NCBI GenBank assembly: GCA_947646735.1
Contig: CANTFK010000991.1
Coordinates: 496,001-560,000 of the forward strand
Source: Peronospora farinosa
Lineage: Eukaryota > Oomycota > Peronosporomycetes > Peronosporales > Peronosporaceae
Reading direction: 5' to 3'
DNA length: 64,000 nucleotides
The notes under the pieces were generated by a model, which did not search any database, had not been told where the DNA came from, and saw nothing but the letters and a program-made list of their open reading frames with translations. The first letter of the stretch is position 1. Each line of letters opens with the position of its first letter. Position numbers and translations under genes: made by a program. Shown one piece after another: positions 1 to 10,537 of this stretch.

Positions 1-3000
1 GTTCCCGTATACACATACATCGGTCGAACAGGGCTTCCCGATTCACAACGAGGCGGTCGAACAGCTGTTCCCGCATACAAAGACATCGGTCGAACAGGGA
101 TTCCCGATTCTCAACGAGGCGGTCGAGCAGGGGCTCCCGCAAACAAGTGAAGCGGTCGAAGACGATCTCCCGCTTTTTATTGACGAGAATGGGCGGACGA
201 TGGATCCGCATGAGACCGACGTGGTGGAGACAGAGCTCCCACGTCTAGCGGGGGGTACATCATCCTCTTGTAATAGCAACGTGCCAGTCTCTAGCAGGGG
301 CTCGAGACGCAAGAAAAAACGCAAGAAATGAGCACGCCGATCACCGAGACGACGAAATTCACGTCAACATGCTGATGCATTTGATCCCGTAGTGACGGAA
401 TCCGTATGCGCGCTTGATTACGTGAAGGGGTCTTCACATCGTGGCCTCTACATTGAGGTAGCGAGTCCACCGTGCACTGCTGCAGATATCACATCTCTGC
501 CAGACCTTACATGGAAAGACTTCCTTCATGACCTCAAGGCCGGCGACATCGAGCAAGTGTGCATCGTTTCATCCACCGAAGCAGCCAGTGAAGAAGTTCT
601 GGAGGCTCGCCCGAAGAGCGCCGAGCCTAAATCAGCGCGCGAAGAACGCTTCGCGGCACAGTCTTGGGATGCTCTTCGTGCTTCGGGCAACCCTGTATAC
701 GATATCGCCCGTGAGTACGCCAATATTTTCCCGGAGAAAATTCCAGCTGAGCTCCCGGTGGATAGTGGTGTGCGGCACGAGATAGATCTCGTGCCAGGAT
801 CGAAATACTGCGTGACAAGGCAGTGGCCGTTACCGCGCGACCAAGTCATCGCTATTTCGAGGGTCGCCGCAAGGCTGGCCATGTCCGCGAGAGTATCTCG
901 CCACCTTCGAGCCCGACTTTATGTGTGAAGAAAGCCACCGGCGGTTGGCGCATTGTGCACGCTTTACACAGATTGAATGACGCCACGATCCCGGCTCAAA
1001 ATATTACCTTTCGTAAAGACATGGTATTGAATATCATGTCCGAGAGTGAGATCTACAGCGCCATGGATCTGACAGACGGTTTCTATCAGATCCTCATGAG
1101 GGACAGGGACTTTCCATTCACTACGGTCAGCACCCCAAGCGGGATGCTTTGGGAGTAGTTAGGCATGCAACAAGGTCTCAAGAACGCTCCATCTACGTTC
1201 AATCGGATAGTGACACAAGTACTTCGTCCACTTCGCGACTGTGCACCGAGCTACTTTGACGACATTTTGTTCACAGCCGCGCTGAGAAAAAGCTCAGCGC
1301 TACGGAGGTACACCTTCGACAATTGAAGCAGTTGAATCAAGTTATGCGCGAGAATAAATTAAATATGCAAATATAAAGAAATGTGTCTTCTACGCTCTCG
1401 AGATTCCAGTACTCGAATGCTACGTCAGCAAGGAAGGTGTCCGCGCTGATCCTGAGAAGATCTCATCGATCTGTTTCTGTCCAACGCCCAGGAACCAAAC
1501 TGAATTACTTAAATGGATCGGTCTGGCGAATTACTTGCATACGTATATGAAGAACTATGCTGAGCTAATTCAGCCATTATCGACTTTGCTCAAGGAAGAC
1601 GCAGTATGGTTATGAAAGGCAGAACATCAATCTGCCTTCGACTCCGTGAAGAAGAGCTTGTCCGAGGCACCGGTGATGATGCTACCTGACGACTCTAAGC
1701 CATTCCACGTCGTATGTGACGCGAGCAATTTCGCTATAGGATGTGCCCTCATGCAATTTGATGACGAGGGTCGAGAGCGCGTCGTGAGTTTCAATTACGA
1801 CAGATGAAACCTGCCGAGAAAAATTATCCGGTACACGACAAGGAACTTTTGGCTATGCGTTACGCGCTAATAAAGTTTAGAGTATATTTGATCGGCAAAA
1901 AGATGTTTTCTATCTACACAGATCACGCATCATTGCGTACCGCCGTCAAGAGTCCTCACTTGTCCCAGCGTATGGCACGGTGGTTGTCATTTTTTGCCGA
2001 GTATAATTTTGTGGTGCATTACAAGCCTGGCAAGAATAACATCCTCGCTGACGCGCTTTCTCGTCGTCCTGATTACGATCCTCGGCGTGATATGGGTCAT
2101 CAAACGGAGTATGTTGATGACGACGAAGATATCTGTGTGTGTTGTATTGAACTGGGACTAAATGCGATGATTTCGACCCCCGTGCCGTCGATCCGAACTC
2201 AGATCGCGGAATCCTCAACTATCTCAGGGACCCGAGCGAAAAATTACACGCGAAGTTGACGAAACCAAAACGCGACAACATCACGCGTTACGCTCTTAAA
2301 GGTCCGTTGCTGACGTACACGATGGACGCCTTTGATTCCCCGCGTGTCGTCATCCCTGCTGGTGATGACTTTCGAGCCCGATTGGTTCATGAGTTACACG
2401 ACAGTCCAGCTGGAGGACACCTGGGTCGCGAAAAGACGTTTGCGGCTATTTCTCACGCATTTTTCTGGCCGCGAATGTATAAGTACATCCAGAAATGGGT
2501 GTGCTCTTGTGAAACCTGCCAGTGTGTGAAGTCCGAGCCGTCTTCACAAGCCCCATTGCGTCCGCTTCCGACTGCTGCCAAATCCTGGCATTCGGTCAGC
2601 ATGGATTTTATCTTAGGACTTTCACCGGATGAACAAAAACGCACGGGCGTATTGGTTCTAGTGGATCGATTCAGCAAAATGGTGCATTTTGCTCCGGTCT
2701 CCGCCATCATTACGGCGGAGACGACAGCGAAGTTTTTCATTGATCTTATCTTTAGGCATCACGGCTTGCCAGAATCTATTGTTTCGGACCGTGACCCGCG
2801 TTTCACTCGGCTTTCTGGGCCGAATTATTCCAGCTATTAGGCACGCGGTTGCTTATGTCTACGGCGGCCCATCCAGAGACGGATGGGCAAACGGAGCGTG
2901 TGAACAGAGTGCTCGAAGATGTCTTGCGCAAGTATGCAAGATCTTTCTCGTCATGGAGTTCGTATCTTCCACTTGCAGAGTTTGCAATCATATGCTGTGC

Positions 3001-4526
3001 ATGCGTCAGCCGGGTTGACGCTATTTTTTGCTAACAACGCGAGGCATCCTCGCGTTCCGGCGCTACTTGCTTTCTCATCTTCAGAGCACCCTGTCTTAAA
3101 GCTTGGTGGGGGAGTATCTACCGATGGAATTGCGCCGAAATTATTGACGATTGATTACGATGAGGATAAGGTTGATGCGGATACAACTCCTGCTGGTAAT
3201 TTATTGGCCAGCGGCATGTCGACTCCTGACGTGATAAATTCATCGCGTCTCCCGTTGCTAATCTTGCCCCAAAAGAATACGTCTCCTGGACGTTCGGCTG
3301 CAGTAACCGAATTTATACTATTACGACAAGGAATCACGCGTTTTGTGCGTGATGCATTACAAGAGGCAGTCGACAAGCAAAAGGAGAATGCAGACAAAAG
3401 AGGTCGAAAGAATATGTTGATATTTCGAGAAGGTGACAGAGTATTGTTATCAACAAGTGGATTACCGAACACCTCAGTGACGAATTTGGGCGATAATAAG
3501 TTAGCGCCAAGATACATTGGCCCATTTCGGGTTGTTAAGGTACATGGTGACGCTTACACGCTAGACATACCTACATCTATGCGTTTGCACCCGACGTTCT
3601 ACGTCGGGCGCCTCAAGGCTTACCTGCCGGCGGATCTCCCTTCGAATCTTCCCCGCTCTTCTGTGCCGGCTCGAAATCCGACATCCCTTGACGACGACGT
3701 TGACGACTACTGGGACCAAGTCCTGCCTGAACGCGTGCAGACTCGATCTGCTGGGGCCCTCCGAACGCAGTCGTCTCAAGTTGACGTAGGCGCTCAGCCA
3801 GTACCCGCTGCTCACGTCGAGTCCGCTCAGCAGCCTCAGTCGAAGCATCCGCACGATCTTGATCCCTCTCAGCCATCTCGCGAGCATCAAGTAGGGCATT
3901 CTTTAATTCCTCGGCTTCAGCGCGGAGTAGGCGCAGCTCATCATTCGACTGTACAGGCTCTCGATTACGAGAATCGGCGCTCATCGCCAGAGGTCTTCCG
4001 TCGTGATGCTCCTCCTCCCTAAATTGATGCATCGGATGCGCGAGGCTGTATTGTCGACCGAATTGTCGATCACGAGGATCGCAAGCCCCAGGCGCCGAGT
4101 AATAACTCGGCGCCCATGAAGAAGCGTGTCGAGAAACATTAAAGGGTTCGCTGGTTGGGATATTCCCCGGCGGACGATAGATGGGAGCCATCGAGTACGC
4201 TTTCCCAAGATGTCCCGGACGTGGTCGAGGACTATGAGTCCCGTAGAAATATGGTAATCGCGACCGACGCTGCCGGTTCCATCCCCGATTTCGCGAGCCG
4301 TAATGCTCGCGAGCAACGAAACCACGACGACCTCCCGAGCGACTCCGAGACCGTGACCTATTACGAGGCTCGGGAGCATACGGATGAGACGGTTGACGAC
4401 CTCGGCTACGTTAATGCCGTCGGCGATCGTAAGGACGCGCTCTCACTCGCCGTAGCTCGGACACCTGGAGCTCCGAAAGGCTTCTCTCATAACGGGCAAT
4501 CCATGGACGAATATGATCGGGCATGA
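1..4526 (+). pseudogene. Gyp1L pol polyprotein (RT-RNase H-integrase-chromodomain), decayed
   Basis: 1-331: end of the protease-RT linker, with repeats of the form VEQGFP/NEAVEQ, closed by an in-frame TGA. 392-1158: RT start (EIDLVPGSKYCVTRQWPLP, then KDMVLNIM, DLTDGFYQILM), with a frameshift near 850 and a stop at 1156. 1160-1800: RT palm and connection in several frames. 1804-2259: RNase H (YTDHASLRT, HYKPGKNNILADALSRR). 2256-3034: integrase with the HHCC zinc region (HLGREKTFAAI, C..C), the catalytic core (SMDFILGL, SDRDPRFT) and HPETDGQTERVNRVL. A one-base deletion near 2985 shifts the frame to 2919-4022, which carries the integrase C-terminus (FREGDRVLLST, APRYIGPFRVVKV, HPTFYVGRLK). After a stop at 4020 the same frame runs on to a chromodomain (VDRIVDHED ... 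VRWLGYSPADDRWEPSSTL) and ends at 4526. Gyp1R carries the same lesions. Confidence 0.88.
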
Positions 4527-5028
4527 CTCGCGTACACACCAAGTCGTCCCATTCCTGCCGGACCGGTCGCGATCTGCCCACGTTGCACGTTGGACATCCC
4601 TCACGAATGTGGACGTAACAAAGGTGATACTCGTCACAAGTCATACGACAGATGCGCCGGCGCAGTTCTCCAATAGCGTGTCTATCACGCGTTCCCTCGC
4701 GACCGTCTAGCCAGGACGTGAAGGACGTTCCTTCTCGTCGGTTCGCGTTCCAGCGTCTGATGAAGGCACACCAAGACCTCTGCAACGCATCGTCGGTATA
4801 TGCGTTGTTCGTCGCTTTTCCTCTCACTGTACGGTATCGCGTGAATAGGTCCTTCATGAACTCCAGTGGCTCGGGTTCGACAGCATCTTCAAGACCATAC
4901 AAGCGCCACGGTTTCAAGTCCCCATCCACGACCTTCAGCGCCTGCTCTCTCCGGATTGTCGCTTGGTGTTCCCAGTTCTGGCTGTCAGAGACATTGTTTC
5001 GTGAACGCCTAGGGTCTATGCTGCTCAA
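3613..5028 (-). pseudogene. Antisense gene of Gyp1L (PW-LY domain plus coiled coil)
   Basis: One minus-strand frame runs from 5028 to 3613, opposite the pol 3' end. It is broken by a stop near 4411 and by others before 4191. The N-terminal part (5028-4411) has REQALKVVDGDLKPWRLYGL, then RYRTVRGKA, QRSWCAFIRRWN, a cysteine pair (GCPTC) and WIARYERSL. All of these recur in the antisense frame of Gyp5, and the PW.LY block also in Gyp1R. The C-terminal part (4191-3613) is strongly helical and charged (LRLLRAEAEELKNALLDARE ... RVLAERLRQLE), a likely coiled coil. No ATG begins the frame: the homologous position reads ATA (5019-5017), where Gyp1R has an ATG. I know no family for it. A DNA- or RNA-binding or regulatory role is only a guess. 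Confidence 0.6.
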
Positions 5029-5046
5029 TTAAGTCTAATTGAGCAG
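5021..5046. other. Perfect hairpin at the start of the antisense gene
   Basis: CTGCTCAATTA - AGTC - TAATTGAGCAG: 11-bp arms and a 4-nt loop. It lies just before the expected start codon of the antisense gene and 85 bp from the 3' LTR. Gyp1R (13036-13061) and Gyp5 (50417-50439) have hairpins of different sequence at the matching place. Confidence 0.7.
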
Positions 5047-5130
5047 GTTCGGAGTTACGCCGTTGGTCGAGAAAAAACTTTCTGCGATTCGCTCTTACGT
5101 TGTAGTAAGCACAACTTAAATAGGAGGTAA

Positions 5131-5473
5131 TGTAATGGGCAACCCATTACAGAAGTAGTTATAGGAATTATACATAATTACATAAGTAGGCATAGGGCAT
5201 ATTTTTATAAGTAGGCATAGGGCAGTATCCGATCAGCGGATGCTGCGCGTCCTTTTATTATGGGTTCATTTTTTGGGGAGCCAGACCCATAATTAACCAA
5301 TAATAAATTGACTTCCATATTGAGTGGTTCCCATAAGCTAGGGAACATATTCGCACTTACTGCGAATTAAAACTAAAACAAAAATAAAATAAAGTTATAT
5401 TTACGAGTTAATTAAAAGCACTTCCTCGACGCCCTTTTAGTGTAAGACGGTAACGGGTCCTTAGCCCGTTACA
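5131..5473 (+). repeat. 3' LTR of Gyp1L (343 bp)
   Basis: Begins TGTAATGGG after a polypurine tract and ends CCCGTTACA, with short inverted ends. It shares with the Gyp1R 3' LTR a near-duplicated stretch (two copies of a CATAAGTAGGCATAGGGCA unit) that the 20565-20879 LTR lacks. Its last 100 bases match the 20565-20879 LTR better. It therefore looks like a mosaic of two LTR versions. Confidence 0.9.
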
Positions 5474-5478
5474 TTGTC
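5474..5478. other. Target-site duplication half of Gyp1 in Gyp2 (GACAA)
   Basis: ttgtc here is GACAA on the Gyp2 sense strand. The partner GACAA is at 20880-20884, on the opposite strand relative to the window. Gyp2 coding reads without a gap across the joined halves (...NEWQTLALEAT | TDREEELLEE...), which matches the continuous reading frame of Gyp4 at the same point. Confidence 0.85.
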
Positions 5479-6204
5479 GCTTCTAACGCTAATGTCTGCC
5501 ATTCGTTATACCGACGCGATCCCACCGAGACATAACCTGGGGACCGAGGTATCATATTAGCGACCATTCACCAACCTAATGGCGATCCATGACTTAAAAT
5601 CACTTCTTAATCGCCGATATTAGTCAGCTATAGATACTTGATCTGACCTGGTCCCGTAGTTACTGTAGGTGCCCACTTCGGATCGCGCCTCACCCAGATC
5701 TTGGCCTTAGGAGGACTAACTACGATCTTCACTTCAGTCGATTTACCCACTGGGTCACCACATGCTGATCTGTAACTGTGATCGCTTGCATGGTCGCCCA
5801 ATACGAAGGTCTTCGTCCATTCAGAAGTATCCTGACCTCATCAGGCAAACAAAGTGTTCCATCTGCAAATCCAGGCGTATTCCAGCTGGGACAATTAATT
5901 CCATTCCTATGATCGCGTCTTGACCAACTTAATCTCCTATTCAAGCATCGAAATAATAGACTAGCGATCCATTCAGCGTGATCTTGATTCTTGTACGACC
6001 ATCCGTCATGTATGTGTTCTCACCAATACCAACACATTCTTGCCTCTGACTCTCGTCAATGACACATCCTACCTTACGAGCAAAGGTGGTGTCGACGATT
6101 GAGACTTCAGCTCCAGAATCATATAAAATAATCGCCTTTTCATTGTTGATCTTGCCCGTTGCTTGGCTTGCTTGAACCATTTTCCTGGGGTATGATATTC
6201 CCAA
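5474..6204 (-). pseudogene. Gyp2 aspartic protease region
   Basis: 6204-5941 encodes a retropepsin-like domain with ILYDSGAEVSIVD (active-site D-S-G) and ARKVGCVIDESQRQECVGIG. 5944-5729 continues in another frame with FADGTLCLPDEVRILLNGRR. The intact homologue in Gyp4 (frame 39991-41688) has the same blocks (FDTGAEISILD, LADGTLCLLDEVRVQLTGRR). Stops and frameshifts lie between 5740 and 5480. The end reads PGYVSVGSRRYNEW, as in Gyp4, up to the Gyp1 insertion point. Confidence 0.8.
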
Positions 6205-6434
6205 TAACCCCGTGATTCAACTGGTTATAAGTCGAGCTCCATCTTCGCAGGCGATCGGGTATATTCATCCACTCTTACGACACTTGATATTAAACGCAGA
6301 ATTTTTGAATCTTCACATGTATTATTCGGGTCGATATGAGTGATAACGCCCTGATCTGTCGATCTTCTTTCCACAAATGCATAAATGCAGCCTAGAACGC
6401 TCGGCTCGTACCAGATTCCAACCTGGCGAGCGTC

Positions 6435-8687
6435 CTAGTTTAACATTTCTTCAGCCTTCGGCGGGAGCATTTCAGCATGCTTGGTTGGGACATACCACTT
6501 GTGTATCATGTTGTAAAATTCTTCCATTCGACATTTTCCATTCTCATGGACATCTCCGCAGGCAGCACAGGTGTAAAAACACTTGTCCAAAGGATGTCCC
6601 TTACGACCACACTTCTGACACGTTAGTCTCTTCCAGCATCCACGATCATCGTGTTTCTTCGACCCACAATGTGTACAAGCCTTTTGATTCACCACGCGAT
6701 CTGGACCGCGATCTTGATCCAAATGGTCCGATCCCGCGCGTTGATCACTATATTTCTTCACGCGATCAGGTACTGTGGTCACACATAGGTTGCTTCGATC
6801 TGTTTCGGCGTCTGATCCACTAAGGTCCGAGTCTGACTCACTGCTACTGCCTTCCAGACGAATCGCTCTCACGGCACGTGTTGGTTTCGATGGTTCCGGA
6901 GTGGATGCCGATGCAGATCGCTGACAAAATTTGCTTGAACCCATTGCACTCGGATACTGTCTTCCTTCAATGCGTTGATATGTTCGCAGAGTTTCTTCCA
7001 CCCGTCTCCAAGGCGTAACAACGTCAACTGCTTAGCCAGATCGCGATCATCAAGTGTACCATTGATATGTTCCACATGTTCTCGGCGAATTGAGGGCGAT
7101 CCCTCCCGAATGGGAATTTTTGCTCGGATCGCGGCTACATTCAGCCGATATAAATATTCAATGGCGTTTCATCGGTTTTCTTCTTCGCATGATAGTATTG
7201 TCTCCCGACAGACATACCATATCCACAATACTGGATCATGAAGGTTTCCAGCAACGACTTCCAAGAGTTCCGAGTGGATCGACTTAACTAGATATACCAA
7301 TTTCGTGCCGGCCCCGTGAGTAAATTAACATATACTAGATATTTTACATCATCCGGGGCTTGGTCGCGTAAGAACGTCGACTTGGACTTGTTAGCCCAAT
7401 TTCTCGCTCGATCTTCAACCTTGTCCCGTCCTGTAAATTCTTTTAGATCTGCAATCGCAGACATTCGATGACAAGTCCACCATTAGGTACAGCGCCTGCA
7501 CTTGCCACTTGTGGTCGTCTTAGATCCTCCAGCCCCAAATCATCTGGGTCGTAATCATTGGATCGCGATTGACGCGATCCGGTCGATTCCATATCCACAT
7601 CCGAAAAGCAAACTTGTGGGGTGTTTGTGGGGATCGCGGATCGACTGGCGATCATGCGAGCTTGATCCTGCTCGTACTTTCTCATAGCAGCTTCAAAATA
7701 CGATTGCAATTGACCTGATCCAGTCACATTCATGTCTTCAGCTGTGAGTGCCGTCGTCGATTGTTCTCTGGCCTTAATCGGTGCCAGTCGCTCGCGAATA
7801 TGCGCTGCATTAGCCGGTCCAAGTGACATTCGCTGCATAGTAATCGAGTCGTCCGAGTCCTCTTCGGATTCCGCTGACATATACTACGAAGAACCAGTAT
7901 GATATCCTTTTGGTATATCTACAATCGGCTGGATCGTCTGACACCGGAACTAGCTTCGAAAAAAGAGATCGCCCTGCTTGGATCACCCGACCATGATCGC
8001 ATTCCAACAGCACCTGCGCGTCAAAAGCTCCAGCGGTGAATCCAGCGTTTTGGAGCAACTCCATAAGCCGACGGATCGCTTCCAACTAGTTCGGTGTCGG
8101 AATGGGAGCTGTGATTAATCCTCGCAGCGATTCAAGCACCTTCGGTTTCAAAATCTTTAGAACGGGATCGCTTGACAACAGATCTTTAAGCGCCTTCCAA
8201 TGAAAACATTTATTCTAGCTGATCTAGTTGCCATCCTTTCGTCTTGTCTTTCTCATTCGCCAACTTCATGTTACTATCATCATGATCCGATTCAGGCGCC
8301 TTCATCTTCACTCGAGATGGCTTCGAATTTTTCTTCTTCTTCGAATTCGGAATGGTTTTGAATAAGTTTCCCTCGGTTTTACCCGTAGGATTTTTATTTA
8401 ACGGATCGCGTTTGCAAAACGCGATCCGCAGGGGTCCTCGAAAGGACCTGGGGAGGGACTAGAGGTTTTTCTTCCATATCAATCTCTTGATCTTCCTCCT
8501 TGGTTTTCTTTTCATCTGCGTCCCTCCCAAAACGCTGTTGATCCGGGGATCTTTTTTCTTCTCACGTCTGCGGTGATCCTTTTGCCGCTGACGCTTCAAT
8601 CCCAGGTTCAATTTTGACCTTTACATCTTCTCTCAGGGACTCACGGTGAAATCCTGAGTCACCAGAAGATCCGGGCACGCGCACCAT
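6435..8687 (-). pseudogene. Gyp2 gag with three zinc knuckles
   Basis: Gag starts directly at the LTR edge (ATG at 8687-8685, reading MVRVPGSSGDSGFHRES), inside the primer site. 8085-7443 holds degraded central gag (MEAIRRLMELLQNAGFTAGA; DVDMESTGS). 7001-6435 holds the nucleocapsid part: CTHCGSKKHDDRGC, CQKCGRKGHPLDKC and CAACGDVHENGKC, three CCHC-type knuckles, followed by MEEFYNMIHKWYVPTKHAEM. Gyp4 gag (37535-40030) aligns throughout. Many frameshifts and stops, so not functional. Confidence 0.8.
8668..8687 (-). other. Primer-binding site of Gyp2, overlapping the gag start
   Basis: Immediately after the LTR the sense strand reads A-TGGTGCGCGTGCCCGGAT. A leading TGG fits pairing to a tRNA CCA end; the tRNA would end ...CACGCGC-A-CCA. 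I cannot name it. The same bases are the first codons of gag (M-V-R-V-P-G). Confidence 0.55.
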
Positions 8688-9877
8688 TGTGTTGGAGTAG
8701 GATTCGCAAAATTGCTGATGCTATCCTAACTCTCCACTGGCGTCCGGACGACCGACTAACGGAGAGGGTACCCCGATTCCGTGTGTATAGCCTTCCTCAC
8801 CTTGTGTACCCGTCGGTAGGGCGGGTTGCTCTCTTCTCGGTGGACTTGAGCCAATGTTGAACATGATTGTGTTAGGGATAGGTGGGGGGCGATCGAGTGG
8901 AATTCCTCACACGATCGCAGTTGTTCTTGGGGTGCTCTATTTGAGTCGCCCTGATTTCCCTCGAGATCGCCTTATCCAATTAGTTGATACTTGATACACT
9001 TGCCTTCTGACCACTTGAGCCGTCTTGCGATCTTGTATCTGGACTTCTTAGTCCTCTGCGTCCAGTCGCAGCTTGAGTTGTTTTGTTGAGAATTCTTGCT
9101 ATCCCTGGCCAAACAATTCAGGGATATGACTTGCGTAGTATGTAGACTTCCTTGAGACGTCGGGAGGCCAAAGAATCCAGCCCGGAAGAGAAGTAGACAC
9201 GTGTACTTAGAAGAAAATTGAACTCTGTTAACCAATTAAATACCAAAACCTATGATCTTGACTATCTGTAGCTTAGGGTCTGTTGCCACGTATCGCCCTT
9301 TCGGAAAAATCAGATCTTGTAATGTGGTCCACTCCGATATAGCCGCAATCTGGATCGCTACCTCGCTTGGATCTAATACCATTTTAGTATCGGATCGCGG
9401 TACTAAATCATTAATTCGATCGGATCGCGGTACTAACAATTAATATCGGATCGCGGTACCTTTTTTAGTATCGGATCGCGGTCCGCCGGATCACGACTTG
9501 TCTTCTTCACCGTTTCTCGGGTCATGTGAGATGGTCCATCTATATGACGTGTCATGTCCATCTCATTCCAGTCTTCCAAAGCAACGTAATCCACACCCGA
9601 CCGCCTTCCACATACTTGGATGTACCAATCCTCCTTCTTAGCGATCACGTTCACGTGGATCGCCATCGAAAAATACCGGAGATCGCAATTGCGTAGTTGC
9701 TAGGCCATAGTTAACTCCACATAGAACTGCGAACTCCACCATTCACTGTTTTCCATCCCATTTGCCATCATCTCGAATCTTTTCTGCGAGATCGCGATTC
9801 ATCAATATTGGCCATTTCGGACTTAAAAGAAAATATGCGATCACACTTTACCAAATTCACTCTTTCGCTTCGCCACA
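8688..9877 (-). repeat. 5' LTR of Gyp2 (1190 bp)
   Basis: Sense (minus) strand starts TGTGGCGAAG at 9877 and ends ...CCAACACA at 8688. It matches the 3' LTR 27158-28346 in inverted orientation, with only a few differences seen. It contains an array of about 27-30-bp units with GTACCGCGATCCGATA (9381-9486). ORFs here are artefacts of the LTR. Confidence 0.9.
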
Positions 9878-9881
9878 GTCT
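9878..9881. other. Target-site duplication half of Gyp2 in hAT (AGAC)
   Basis: gtct here is AGAC on the Gyp2 sense strand; the partner AGAC is at 28347-28350. Confidence 0.75.
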
Positions 9882-10237
9882 CGCCTCCGCCACCTGTCAA
9901 CATTGGTAACGACAAAAGCTAGGACGACTAGGAGCCAGATATCTTCGCCTTTGCTTAAGGAAGAGTCTTACAGACCGCAGTGAGCTAAGTCGAGAAAGAA
10001 GCTCAAACTTATTTTGCTCTTTTACCTGTTCACAGAGACTAGTCGCCTTGGAGTGGTGGGCACTGATCAGCTGCAATTCCCGACACTTGCAAGGATGGCA
10101 AGATTTTATCTGGCCATCCCCACGTCTTCAGCTCCGTCTGAGAGAGTAATTTCTTAAGGTAGAAGGACTTACCGGTGCTACAGAACTTCGCTTTCCCCTA
10201 AAAGATTGGAGAGGCTTCTGTGCCTCAAGGATTGAAT
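9882..10237 (+). pseudogene. hAT transposase, C-terminal dimerisation (hATC) fragment
   Basis: Plus-strand frames read LVALEWW, then (one base shifted) TDQLQFPTL and ARMARFYLAIPTSSAPSERV, then after a stop GRRTYRCYRTSLSPKRLERL-LCLKD. This is the order of the hAT C-terminal domain: WW, FP.LA..A..yL.iP.tSa.sERvfS, and the R..L.p..ve.L..lk tail. The rest of the gene is on the other strand at 28347-29761 and 55184-55893. The fragment directly abuts the Gyp2 target duplication, so it was cut off by Gyp2 and then turned over by the inversion. Confidence 0.85.
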
Positions 10238-10515
10238 AAGTACACAGGGTCACGTTTCTTTGTCGGAAAAAGACTAGTTTTTTTCCTTTGTCAGCCCGCT
10301 TGAACTTCCTACGTGGGAGACGTAGAGTGAGGATACTTTTATTTCCAATCTTATAATTTTTTCTCCCTTCCATATTGTTTAATAGTCCGCAACTCTGCAT
10401 GTTAATTGCGCGGGTAACATGGGTAATTACCCACGGGTATGAGTCCAAATCGTGGATAATGAAATTTAAATGAGTCTGAGTCGTGGGTAAACGCTATTAC
10501 ACAACCCAGATTCAA

Positions 10516-10529
10516 GGGTACCACCTCTA
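10516..10529. repeat. hAT terminal inverted repeat, 3' end
   Basis: gggtaccacctcta. The same 14 bp occurs at 56585-56598 on the same strand. It becomes an inverted repeat once the 4-15 kb segment is turned round. An ACTCAGACTCA word lies just inside both ends. Confidence 0.8.
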
Positions 10530-10537
10530 GCTATATC
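10530..10537. other. 8-bp target duplication of hAT (GATATAGC)
   Basis: gctatatc, the reverse complement of gatatagc at 56599-56606. Eight bases is the standard hAT duplication length. Confidence 0.8.

Larger units (their letters stand above)
1..5473 (+). mobile_element. Ty3/Gypsy element Gyp1L, 3' part
   Basis: Three-prime portion of an LTR retrotransposon on the + strand; gag and the 5' LTR would lie left of the window. Order seen: protease-to-RT linker repeats, reverse transcriptase, RNase H, integrase, chromodomain, antisense ORF, polypurine tract (aggaggtaa, about 5122-5130) and 3' LTR ending ...CCCGTTACA at 5473. The next five bases (ttgtc, 5474-5478) are one half of a GACAA target duplication; the other half is at 20880-20884. 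Bases 1-4033 are an almost perfect inverted copy of 14839-18872; I noticed about four differences by eye. The element is dead: several frameshifts and stops lie in pol. Confidence 0.9.
5474..9877 (-). mobile_element. Ty3/Gypsy element Gyp2, 5' half (inverted segment)
   Basis: Read on the minus strand from 9877: 5' LTR, primer site, gag and protease, stopping at 5474 where Gyp1 was inserted. The rest of the same element is at 20880-28346 on the plus strand. It is homologous to Gyp4 (36183-52796) over gag and protease. GATCGCG-type words are strikingly common throughout both halves. Confidence 0.88.

Noticed and set aside
2919..3250. Start of a separate protein (MSCASMQDLSRHG)
   Set aside because: The first residues are a shifted reading of integrase; true integrase sequence resumes in this frame only after the one-base deletion near 2985.
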